A stretch of 64,000 nt of DNA from DATKBT01 sp035546295 (GTDB taxonomy: Bacteria > Acidobacteriota > Thermoanaerobaculia > Multivoradales > Multivoraceae): positions 26,352-90,351 of the forward strand of contig DATKBT010000014.1 in NCBI GenBank assembly GCA_035546295.1, given 5' to 3'. Made by a program: the position numbers and the translations under genes. This document shows positions 34,306 through 42,355 of this stretch, piece by piece; positions within the stretch are counted from its first letter, which is position 1; every line of letters starts with the position of its first letter. The notes under the pieces are model-generated. The model made no database searches, had not been told where the DNA came from, and saw nothing but the letters and a program-made list of their open reading frames with translations.

Positions 34306-35687
34306 CCGGATCCTTTCGGCGCGAGGGTCCCTGGCGCGGGATCGCGCTGACGCTGGCGGTCTGGGCGCTGGCTGCGACGGTGGCGGCGGTGTGGCTCTGG
34401 CGGCGGGGCGTCGAAGCGCCGCCCGCGGTCGTCGACGTCGAGCCGCCGCCGGATCGCCGGGTGCTGCGTGAGGTCTCGTTTCGGGAGCTCGAGGGCTGGC
34501 TCGATGACGAGCAGTCCGAGGCGGTGCCGGCGCTGATTCGTACCTGTGCCCGCTTCGCGTTCCTGGGCGCCGGCGCCGAGGTGCGGCCGATCGAGATCGG
34601 CGGCACGGTCGCCGACTGGCAGCCGGCCTGCGCGGAGATCGCGAAGTTGCGCGACGCGTCATCGGCCGAGGTGCGCGAGCTCCTGGAGACCCGCTTCCGC
34701 GTCTTCCAGGTGCGGAACAACGAGCAGGAGACGGGATTGTTCACGGGCTACTACGAGCCCCTGCTCTACGGCAGCCGATCGCCGTCGGCTCGGTTCTCGG
34801 TGCCGCTCTACCGCCTGCCGCCCGACCTGGTCTCGGTCGAGCTCGGCGATTTCCGGGAGGACCTCGCCGGGCGCCGCATCGCGGGACGGCTCGACGGCAG
34901 GCGTCTCGAGCCCTACGAGGACCGCGGCGCGATCGTGGGCGGCGCGCTCCACAGGCGCCGCCTGGAGCTGCTGTGGGTGGACGATCCGATCGGGGCGTTC
35001 TTCCTCCAGATCCAGGGCTCGGGCCAGGTCGAGCTGCCCGACGGCAGCCGCATCCGGCTCGGCTACGCGGGCCAGAACGGCCACCAGTACTTCGCGATCG
35101 GCCGGGCCCTCATCGATCGCGGCGAGATCCCTCGCGAGGAGATGTCGCTCCAGTCGATCCGCGCCTGGCTCGAGCAGCATCCGCAAGAGGCAGAACCGCT
35201 GATGTCGCTCAACCGCTCCTACGTGTTCTTCCGCGAGCTCGAGGGCGAGGGACCGATCGGCAGCCTGGGGGTGGCGCTGACTGCGGGGCGCTCGCTGGCG
35301 GTCGACCGGCGCTTCCTGCCGCTCGGTGCGCCGATGTGGCTCGACGCGAGCGCTCCCGTCGTGCCGGCGCCGTCGACGGCGGTCGAGGTTGCGGCCGGCG
35401 AGGGGAGGGTCGCCGCAGCGTCGGCCGAGGAACACCCGCCGAGGCGCGGTGAGGAGAGCACCTCCGAGGCTCGCGCCGTCCCGCTGCGCCGCCTGATGGT
35501 CGCCCAGGACACCGGCGGAGCGATCCGGGGGCCAGTGCGGGGCGACGTCTTCTGGGGTGCGGGCGTCGAGGCGGAGGAGATCGCCGGCCGGATGCGCCAC
35601 GACGGACGGCTGTTCCTGTTGCTGCCGAACGAGCTCGCGGCGCGGGTCGCGGCGCCGGTCGCAGCGCCGCTCGCAGAGCTGCCGTGA
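34302..35687 (+). CDS. mltA: Membrane-bound lytic murein transglycosylase A
   Basis: 461 residues; cleaves peptidoglycan glycan strands with formation of 1,6-anhydro-muramic acid. Family motifs: GLFTGYYEPLLYGS, LQIQGSGQVELPDGS, GYAGQNGHQY, and the C-terminal 3D domain AQDTGGAIRGPVRGDVFWG with the catalytic aspartates. An N-terminal membrane anchor (IALTLAVWALAATVAAVWLW) replaces the lipobox of E. coli MltA. A Glu/Ala-rich insert near residues 365-395 splits the barrel from the 3D domain. The GTG start overlaps the M61 stop by four bases, so the two genes are translationally coupled. Confidence 0.94.
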   Translation: MTGSFRREGPWRGIALTLAVWALAATVAAVWLWRRGVEAPPAVVDVEPPPDRRVLREVSFRELEGWLDDEQSEAVPALIRTCARFAFLGAGAEVRPIEIGGTVADWQPACAEIAKLRDASSAEVRELLETRFRVFQVRNNEQETGLFTGYYEPLLYGSRSPSARFSVPLYRLPPDLVSVELGDFREDLAGRRIAGRLDGRRLEPYEDRGAIVGGALHRRRLELLWVDDPIGAFFLQIQGSGQVELPDGSRIRLGYAGQNGHQYFAIGRALIDRGEIPREEMSLQSIRAWLEQHPQEAEPLMSLNRSYVFFRELEGEGPIGSLGVALTAGRSLAVDRRFLPLGAPMWLDASAPVVPAPSTAVEVAAGEGRVAAASAEEHPPRRGEESTSEARAVPLRRLMVAQDTGGAIRGPVRGDVFWGAGVEAEEIAGRMRHDGRLFLLLPNELAARVAAPVAAPLAELP

Positions 35688-35754
35688 TCTCCTCCGAGCG
35701 GCCTGCTGCCCGATCGCGAGCTCCGGATCGGGCCGGCGGCCGCGACCGTCGACC

Positions 35755-36681
35755 TCAGGACCGCTGCAGCTCGGCGAGCCGCGCCCTGGCGTCCGCGATC
35801 GCCTCGGCGTCCTCGATCGGGCGGCCGGCGCGCGGGGTCGCCTCGGCCGCGCTCTCGAGCAGGCGGAGAGCGCGATCCTCCTGGTCGCGCGAGTATTCGA
35901 GCAAGGCTTCGGCGAGGAAGAAGCGGTTGAGCGGGTCCTCGGGCGCCAGCTCGACCGCTCGCTCCAGGTACTCGACGGCGAGGTCGTGGTCGATCCAGCC
36001 CGTGAACAGGGGGACCCGCGGCGCCAGCGCGTGGAGCCGTCCGAGCAGGCGGTAGGGGCCCGCGTTCTCGTACTCGGGCGCCAGGACCAGGGCGCTCTCG
36101 CCGTAGCGCCGGATCTTGCCGGCGACGCCGCGGCGGATCGAGGCCATGGTGCCGAACGACTCGCCCCACAACCCCCAGTGCACGGCCCCCCAGAAGAAGA
36201 GCTCGCCCGCGCGGGGATGATCGGCGAGGAGCCTCGGCAGCTCCTCGGGGTCGGTCTTCGCGAGGCGGACGTCGTGGCGTTGCTCGACGATCTCGCCGAG
36301 TCGATCGAGCCCTTCCTCGAAGATCGTGCGTCCCTCCTCGTAGAGCGCCTTGCGCCGCGAGGCGCCGGGGGTCGCGTAGCGCGCCAGGAAGAAGAGGCCG
36401 CGCAGCAGGCGCACCCTCACGTCGAGCCGGTCCGGCGCGGCGTCGAGCGCCTGGCGGTAGGCGGCGATGGCCTCTTCGACGGGCTCGCCGCGCGCCTGCA
36501 CCCCGGCGGCGCCGTCGTGCCGGCGAGCGAAGGCCTCGTCGCCGCGCGCGATCAGCTGCTCGACCGGCTCCTTGTCTGGCGCCGGCGACGAAACTGGCGG
36601 GCTCGCAGGATCCTGGCCGGCGCCGGGCAGGGCGAAGGCCATCAGGAGCACCGGCAGGAGCCGTCGGAGGAGCAGTCCCAT
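35755..36681 (-). CDS. Secreted TPR protein, TatT-like
   Basis: 308 residues from ATG 36681, which opens a signal peptide (LLLRRLLPVLLMAFALPGAG). The mature part contains helical repeats, EEAIAAYRQALDAAPDRLDVRVRL and YLERAVELAPEDPLNRFFLAEALLEY, and the central FFWGAVHWGLWGESFG, resembling the TatT family of periplasmic TPR proteins linked to TRAP transporters. No transporter gene is adjacent, so its partner is unknown. It converges with mltA (67 bp). Confidence 0.72.
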   Translation of the reverse strand: MGLLLRRLLPVLLMAFALPGAGQDPASPPVSSPAPDKEPVEQLIARGDEAFARRHDGAAGVQARGEPVEEAIAAYRQALDAAPDRLDVRVRLLRGLFFLARYATPGASRRKALYEEGRTIFEEGLDRLGEIVEQRHDVRLAKTDPEELPRLLADHPRAGELFFWGAVHWGLWGESFGTMASIRRGVAGKIRRYGESALVLAPEYENAGPYRLLGRLHALAPRVPLFTGWIDHDLAVEYLERAVELAPEDPLNRFFLAEALLEYSRDQEDRALRLLESAAEATPRAGRPIEDAEAIADARARLAELQRS

Positions 36682-36783
36682 CGTGCGCAGGTTATCGGCG
36701 AACGGCCGCGACGCGGCGAACGAGCGCTGATCGTCCAAGGCCCGCTCGCGACCGCCGCGTTAGCGCTTGGCGGGAGGCATGCC

Positions 36784-36829
36784 TTGACGGCATGGGCAGG
36801 CTCCTGACAGTATGCGAAAAAACCATACT
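36784..36829 (+). promoter_or_regulatory. Candidate promoter and palindromic operator of the cysteine-repeat gene
   Basis: TTGACG at 36784 and CAGTAT at 36808 are 18 bp apart and could be -35 and -10 boxes. Directly over the latter lies AGTATG, nine bases, CATACT (36809-36829), an inverted repeat suited to a dimeric repressor. The A-tract in its centre is unusual for this GC-rich DNA. Confidence 0.4.
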
Positions 36830-36851
36830 CCAGTGCGGAAGGAGGCGGGTG

Positions 36852-37799
36852 ATGAGAGGACGATCCCCACTGTCGTGGCTCTGCTGGGTGTGCGCGATCT
36901 GCCTGGGCGGGCTGCTGCTCGGCGCCAGCAGCGGCGCTGCGCAGACCGGCGACGATCCCGCGGGCTCGGACGTCTGCGAGGAGCGTTGCATCGAGCAGGG
37001 GCGCGAGGTCTACCGGCAGTGCCTCGTGGAGGGACTGCCCGAGCGGGCGTGCGAGCAGCGGGCTCAGGCGTCGGTCCGCTCGTGCGCGCGACGGTGCTCG
37101 GTCTCGGACCGAGCCTGCGACGACCGTTGCAGCCGGCTCGCGGGTCGCGTCTACCGGGAGTGCATCGAGGCCGGCGGCTCGGAGACCGACTGCCGAGAGA
37201 CCGAGGTCGACTTCCTCGAGTCATGCCTGGAGGACTGCCAGACCCCGGCCGACGCTTGCGGCGTCCGGTGCGGGAACCGGGCGCGGGCGTTCTTCCGGGA
37301 GTGCCTGGCGATGGACGGGAGCGTCGCGGAGTGTCGCGAGCAGGCGCTCGAGCTGTTTCGCGGCTGCGTCGCCGAGTGCGACCCTCCGGACTGCGAGAGC
37401 GGTTGCGAGGGGCGCGCCGAGCGGGCGTTCAGGGACTGCCGAGCGCAGGGGGGAACGGAGGAGCGATGCCGCGAGGTCGCGGGCGAGGTCTTCGAGCAGT
37501 GCCTCGAGAGGTGTGGGGATCCGCCGACCTGCGACGAGCAGTGCGAGCAGCGCGCTCGCCGGATTCAGAGTCAATGCCTGGAGAACGGCGGCGGCGAGGT
37601 CGAGTGCGCGGATCGTGCGACGCGCTACTTCGAGCGGTGCTCCGACCGCTGCGACGGAGCGCTCGACCGGTGCGCGGACGCGTGCGACCGGCGGGCTCGA
37701 CGACTCGCGCAGGAGTGCGTGGCGGCCGGGGGTGACCCCGCTGCCTGCGAGGCGCGCGCGACCCAGTTCAAGGAGAGCTGCATCCTGCGCTGTCGCTGA
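36852..37799 (+). CDS. Secreted protein with six perfect six-cysteine repeats (CX3C helical hairpins)
   Basis: 315 residues, no family recognised. The ATG at 36852 has GGAGG six bases upstream and opens a signal peptide ending SSGAA-Q near residue 30. The rest is six tandem units of about 46 residues, each with exactly C-x3-C-x10-C-x9-C-x10-C-x3-C, separated by 4-6 residue linkers: 36 cysteines in all and none outside the pattern after the signal. Between cysteines each unit is Arg/Glu-rich and helical (for example EGRAERAFRD, REVAGEVFEQ), and most have a Gly-Gly turn between the third and fourth cysteine. The layout recalls twin CX9C helical hairpins of mitochondrial intermembrane proteins, but repeated six times. 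It is flanked by its own promoter and a strong terminator, so it is a single-gene unit. Function unknown; disulfide-rich envelope or metal-binding roles are possible. Confidence 0.9.
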   Translation: MRGRSPLSWLCWVCAICLGGLLLGASSGAAQTGDDPAGSDVCEERCIEQGREVYRQCLVEGLPERACEQRAQASVRSCARRCSVSDRACDDRCSRLAGRVYRECIEAGGSETDCRETEVDFLESCLEDCQTPADACGVRCGNRARAFFRECLAMDGSVAECREQALELFRGCVAECDPPDCESGCEGRAERAFRDCRAQGGTEERCREVAGEVFEQCLERCGDPPTCDEQCEQRARRIQSQCLENGGGEVECADRATRYFERCSDRCDGALDRCADACDRRARRLAQECVAAGGDPAACEARATQFKESCILRCR

Positions 37800-37849
37800 G
37801 CTCCTTTCTAGATCTCGAGACTCGCACGTCCCGAAGCGAGTCTCCCTCG

Positions 37850-37882
37850 GGCCTCCGCCTCCCTCGCGGAGGCCGTTTTTTT
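37850..37882 (+). terminator. Intrinsic terminator of the cysteine-repeat gene
   Basis: A perfect 9-bp GC stem (GGCCTCCGC with GCGGAGGCC), 7-nt loop, then G and seven T. It is the clearest rho-independent terminator in the window. The rest of the 379-bp gap up to the next gene shows nothing else. Confidence 0.93.
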
Positions 37883-38178
37883 CGTCGCCGTAAGGCGTCG
37901 TCGCCTTCCCTGCCGCTGAGGGGCCCCTCCCAGAGCGCGCTGTGGGCCGGCCGGCGAGTGCTGGCGTGAGCACGGCCGAGACTTGTCCGCGGCCACTCGG
38001 CGCCCGGGGGTCGCGATCGCGCCGCAGCGCGGGATCGATCGTCGGCCGGCCGCAGGCGGACTGGAACCCGACCGGGTGTCGTAGGGTCAAAGACGAACCG
38101 CGGGCACGGCAAGCTCTTGCCGAGGTCTCGATCCGACCGGGCCCGAGCAGGGGATGCCCGCGGGCGTCCGGGAGCGCG

Positions 38179-41100
38179 ATGCGCGAAACGATGGCCAGCT
38201 TCAGCGCCACCTGTCGGTCGGAGCCACGGCCCCGGCCGGGAACCCGCGACGAGCCGTGCTCCCGCCGCGCCTGCCTGGTGATCGTGGGCGCGATCCTGTC
38301 TCTGGCTCCGCTGCTCGGGGCTCGGGGCCTCGCGGCGGCGCCGGCTCGGGCGACCGGGAGCACGAGCTCGGGCGGCGGGCAGGAGCCGGCGGTCTGGGAG
38401 GAGCAGCTTCTCTGGATCGGCGGGCGCGTGGCGCTCGGCGGCGACGCGGAGGCGCCCGGGGCGGGAGCGCGAGTCCTGCTGCTGCGCGAAGAGACGCTGG
38501 AGCGGCGCGATCGCCGGTTGCTGGCGGGCGAACCGACGCCGAAGCCGGTGGCGCAGGCGCGCACGGACTCGCGCGGCTGGTTCCGGCTGAAGGCGCCCGG
38601 CGTCGGCCCCTGGATCCTGCGCGTCGAGCTCGACGGCTGGATCTCGATGGAGCACCGGATCCTGCCGGTGCCCGACGAGCAGGAGCTCGCGCCGGTGCTG
38701 CTGCGGCGAGGAAGCCTCGAGAGACTGCGGATGGTGGACCCGGCGGGGCGACCGGCGGCCGACTCCTGGGTCGAGCTGGTCTCGAGCTCGCTCGACGGGG
38801 CGGGAGAGGGATCGTGGGGGGTGGGAGAGGGATCGTGGCGGCGCGCCGCCTGGGCGGGCTGGCTCGACGCCGAGGGTCGGCTCGAGCTGCCGAGAGCGGA
38901 CGGCGAGCAGGTCGTGCTCGCGCTGGGCAACGGCTGGGGACGAGAGCGCGTCGCCGTCGGTCCCGCGCCGAGCGACGCGCAGGTCGCGCACGAGCCCTGG
39001 GACGAGGTGGCGCTGCTCTCGGTCGCGGTCCTCGACGAAGCGGGAGCGCCGGTGCCGGATGCCCTGCTGCGCGTCGACGGGATCCCGTGGACGCTCACCG
39101 ACGAGGGCGGCGTCGGCGTCCTGCCGGCGCCGCGCGACGCGAGCGTGGAGGCGATCGGCCCCGCCGGGGCGCGGGGCCGGCTGGCGGCCGCGACTCTCGA
39201 GAGCGAGTGGTTCGGTGACGGCGACTCCTCCGGCGATCCGTCGCTGCACACGGTCACCATCGCCCTCGAGCCGGTGCGGCGGCTGCGCGGACGGGTGCGC
39301 TCGGCCGACGGCCGGCCGCTGATCGGGGCCTGGGTGCTCTCCGGCGGCTCGTGGTCGCGAACCGGTCCTCGGGGTGAGCTCGAGGCGATCGCGCCGGAAG
39401 GCGAGGGCGAGGCGCTGGCGCCGGAAGGCGAGGGGACCCTGATCGAGGTGGGCGCGGTCGGTCATCGCTGGGAGGCCTACCCGCTCTCGCGCTGGCGCGA
39501 CGGCCTCGAGCTGACGCTCCAGCCCACCGCCATCGCCGAGGGGTTCGTTCTCGACGCCGCCGGCCGTGCGCTCCCGGGGGCCGAGCTGGTCGCCCTGCCG
39601 ACGGCGCGGCGCTCTGCCGCCGAGCCGGCGATCTGGTCGGCCGCCGAGCCGGCCGCCGAGCCGGCCGCCGAGCCGGCCGCAGTCTGGGCGCGCAGCCGCG
39701 ACGACGGGTCGTTCCGGTTGCGCGACCTCGAGCCGCGGACGCTCCACGCGCTCACGGCCCGCCACCCGGATCTCCCGGTCGCCGAGGAGCGCTTCGGGGC
39801 TCCCGGACCGCGCGAGGTGCGCTCCGACCTGCGCATCGTGCTGCGCGCTCCACGCCGCGTCTTCGGCCTCGTCGTGGGCAGCGACGACCTGGCGCCGGTC
39901 GCGGGCGCGCGGGTGTGGATCGAGGGTCTCGAGGATCGGCCGGGGGCCGAGCGCTTGGTGGTCACCGGCGAAGACGGCGCCTTCGCCTGGGACGACATCC
40001 CCGACGCTTCGCAGCTCGACGTGCGGGTGGTGGCGGAAGGCTTCGCGCCGGGCGCGGTCGTCGGGGTGGAGACGCCGGTCGACCAGCCAGGGGACGTCGA
40101 CCTCGGCGAGGTCGTGCTCGAGCGTGGGCACGGCCTCACCGTCGTCGTGCGCGACGCCGACGGACAGCTCCTCGAGCGCGCCAGCGTCGGCGTCGACGTC
40201 CGCGCACCGCTGCGCCCGCCGGGCCCGGCGCCGTCACGGAGTCCGCGGCAGTCCGAGAGCTGGGCGTGGAAGCTCACGGACGAGCGCGGCGAGGCGCACT
40301 TCGAAGGGCTGCCGGGCCGCGGACACCGTTCGACGGGCGATCGCGCGGCCGGCCGCGACGTCACCGTCTACGCAACCCACGAGGACCACGTCAGCGTCGA
40401 AGTCGGCGTCGGCATCCCACGCGACGGACCGCTCGAGCTGACGCTCAGAGCGGCCTCGATGGTTTGGGGCTCTGTGGTCGACGAGGACGGCCGCGCGCTC
40501 GAGAACGTCTTCGTCGCTGCTTTCCCCTCCGGACCGATGATGCTGAGCCCCGACGATCTGGTGACGAGAACCGACGAACAGGGGCGCTACTCGATCACGG
40601 GGGTGCCGACGGGCCGGCACAGGGTCGAGGCGCGTCCGATCGGCCAGGCCGAGATCGAGCCGGTCGAGCTGACCGTGGTTGCGGGAGAGCGCCACCGCGT
40701 CGACTTCCGGGTGCCGCCGAGCGCGCTGGTCGAGGGGCGGGTCGTCGATGGGCACGGGCTTCCGGTCGGCGGCGCCACCGTGGTGGCGGCGGGCCGGCTG
40801 ACGCACACCGACGACGAGGGGGAGTTCCGGCTCGATCGGGTCCGCCTCGGCGAGCAGCTCTTCGAGGTCAGGCATCGGGACAGACGCACCGCGACCCGAC
40901 GGGTGACCGTCGCCGGCGACCTCTGGCTCGATTTCGAGCTCGGCCGTGGCGCAGGGGTGGTCGGACGGATCGTCTCGGTCGAGGGGGAGCCGCTCGAGGG
41001 GGTCGATCTCAGGCTGGTCGGGGTGGGCTTTGCGCGCCTCGACTCGACGTTCTCCGGGACCGGCGGGCAGTTCGCGTTCACCGACGTGGAGCCGGGGACC

Positions 41101-42084
41101 TATCGAATCGAGGTGATGGACCGGCGCCTGGTGCCCGTCGACGCGTCGGGCGGTGGGCGGATCGAGGTCACGGTGAGCGAGGAGGCGGCCGTGGAGGTCA
41201 CGATCCGAGTCCTCGTCGGCGAGACGACGCTGCGCGGCCGCGTGACCGGGATGCCGGCGCCGGGCGAGGCGCCGAACGGCGTGCTCGTGACCGTGTCCAG
41301 CCGCGACGGCCGACATCGGGGCATGGTCGGCGAGGACGGCTCCTTCGTGATCGAGGGGTTGGTGCCGGGCCGTTGGACCGTCCGGGCGGCCTCCGTCGTC
41401 GTCATCTCCTCGAGGGGGCCATCCTCTGCCGAGCGCCCTCCGGTCTACGAGGGAACCGCCGAGGTCCTGATCGAGCCCGGCGAGCGCGAGGTGTCGGTCA
41501 CCGTGGACCTCCAACCCGAGGATCCGCATCTCGTTCGCTTCTCGGGCCGCGTCACCGTCGACGGCGCGGCCCCGATGGGCACCCATCTCCTGCTGACCGC
41601 CGCCAACGGCAGCAGCATGAGCATGTCGTCGCTCGATGCGCTCGGAGAGTTCGAGCACGGGCGCGTCCGAGCCGGGATCTACGAGCTGACGGTCGGCGCG
41701 CTCGACACCACCCTCACCCGCCTCGCGACCCTCGACCTGCGCAGCGACCTCGACCTCGACCTCGAGCTGTTACGGATGACGGCTGCGGGAGCGATCGTCG
41801 ACGGCTCGACGGGAGCCGCGGTCGAGGGCGCCGAGGTCTTCATCGTCGTTCCGGGAGGACCGGTGCCGGGCGAGGACGAAGGAACCTCCGTGGTCTCTCT
41901 TCGCGGCGGGGTCTTCCAGGTCGACGCGATCGTCCCGCACGCCGTGCGCCTGCTGTTCCGCCGGCGCGGGTACGAGCCCGCCGTGATCGACGTCGGACCT
42001 GGCGTCTGGACGGGGCTTCGGGTGCGGCTCGTCCCGGCGGACGCTGCGCGCGAAGATCCAGGCTCACTCCAGCGCAGGCCGTGA
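38179..42084 (+). CDS. Large secreted protein of repeated carboxypeptidase-regulatory-like domains
   Basis: About 1301 residues from ATG 38179 (GGAG upstream); a longer frame from 37942 is unlikely. A hydrophobic segment (ACLVIVGAILSLAPLLGARGLAA) serves as signal or anchor after an Arg-rich head. The rest is at least ten Ig-like units of about 90 residues with the CarboxypepD_reg pattern: G-x-V-x-D-x-x-G-x-P-L/V, then G-x-F-x-hydrophobic-x-x-V-P-x-G-x-Y/H (for example VVDGHGLPVGGATV, EGEFRLDRVRLGE; GRYSITGVPTGRHRVEA). Linkers contain AAEP repeats (39640-39675). No catalytic domain is visible, so it is probably a surface or periplasmic structural or sugar-binding protein. Confidence 0.85.
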   Translation: MRETMASFSATCRSEPRPRPGTRDEPCSRRACLVIVGAILSLAPLLGARGLAAAPARATGSTSSGGGQEPAVWEEQLLWIGGRVALGGDAEAPGAGARVLLLREETLERRDRRLLAGEPTPKPVAQARTDSRGWFRLKAPGVGPWILRVELDGWISMEHRILPVPDEQELAPVLLRRGSLERLRMVDPAGRPAADSWVELVSSSLDGAGEGSWGVGEGSWRRAAWAGWLDAEGRLELPRADGEQVVLALGNGWGRERVAVGPAPSDAQVAHEPWDEVALLSVAVLDEAGAPVPDALLRVDGIPWTLTDEGGVGVLPAPRDASVEAIGPAGARGRLAAATLESEWFGDGDSSGDPSLHTVTIALEPVRRLRGRVRSADGRPLIGAWVLSGGSWSRTGPRGELEAIAPEGEGEALAPEGEGTLIEVGAVGHRWEAYPLSRWRDGLELTLQPTAIAEGFVLDAAGRALPGAELVALPTARRSAAEPAIWSAAEPAAEPAAEPAAVWARSRDDGSFRLRDLEPRTLHALTARHPDLPVAEERFGAPGPREVRSDLRIVLRAPRRVFGLVVGSDDLAPVAGARVWIEGLEDRPGAERLVVTGEDGAFAWDDIPDASQLDVRVVAEGFAPGAVVGVETPVDQPGDVDLGEVVLERGHGLTVVVRDADGQLLERASVGVDVRAPLRPPGPAPSRSPRQSESWAWKLTDERGEAHFEGLPGRGHRSTGDRAAGRDVTVYATHEDHVSVEVGVGIPRDGPLELTLRAASMVWGSVVDEDGRALENVFVAAFPSGPMMLSPDDLVTRTDEQGRYSITGVPTGRHRVEARPIGQAEIEPVELTVVAGERHRVDFRVPPSALVEGRVVDGHGLPVGGATVVAAGRLTHTDDEGEFRLDRVRLGEQLFEVRHRDRRTATRRVTVAGDLWLDFELGRGAGVVGRIVSVEGEPLEGVDLRLVGVGFARLDSTFSGTGGQFAFTDVEPGTYRIEVMDRRLVPVDASGGGRIEVTVSEEAAVEVTIRVLVGETTLRGRVTGMPAPGEAPNGVLVTVSSRDGRHRGMVGEDGSFVIEGLVPGRWTVRAASVVVISSRGPSSAERPPVYEGTAEVLIEPGEREVSVTVDLQPEDPHLVRFSGRVTVDGAAPMGTHLLLTAANGSSMSMSSLDALGEFEHGRVRAGIYELTVGALDTTLTRLATLDLRSDLDLDLELLRMTAAGAIVDGSTGAAVEGAEVFIVVPGGPVPGEDEGTSVVSLRGGVFQVDAIVPHAVRLLFRRRGYEPAVIDVGPGVWTGLRVRLVPADAAREDPGSLQRRP

Positions 42085-42140
42085 TGCCTGGCAGTTCGGT
42101 CGAGGGCTCGGTAGTCGTCTCGGCGGCGTTTGTCCTGCAG

Positions 42141-42170
42141 CGGCCGACCTCGGCCGACCTCGGTCGGCCG
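42141..42170. repeat. REP-like palindrome with a duplicated left arm
   Basis: CGGCCGACCT occurs twice in tandem (42141-42150, 42151-42160) followed by CGGTCGGCCG. It lies 57 bp after the stop of the large regulatory-domain gene, in the 271-bp gap before the S9 peptidase gene. Nothing else is seen in the gap. Confidence 0.8.
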
Positions 42171-42355
42171 ACGACTGCCCGAGAGCGACTCGAAAAGCGA
42201 AGGACCTCGCCGGAGCCCTCGCCAGCGGACGCACGGTGGTCGCGTGCTGACGGTCGACCTCAGCGGCAGGCGGCCGCGGCCGTCTCCGGTAATCTTCGCG
42301 ATTCCGGATCCTGACGTCGCGCCGCAGGCAGCGGCGACCTCGGAGGAGACCACGA

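Noticed and set aside
31870..34662. Long minus-strand extension (to 1231 residues) of the TIM-barrel gene
   Set aside because: Only the last 300 residues look like a protein; the rest is antisense to the M61 and mltA genes.
37221..39260. 679-residue minus-strand open frame
   Set aside because: Antisense to the cysteine-repeat and regulatory-domain genes; crosses the strong terminator; Ser/Arg-rich shadow composition.
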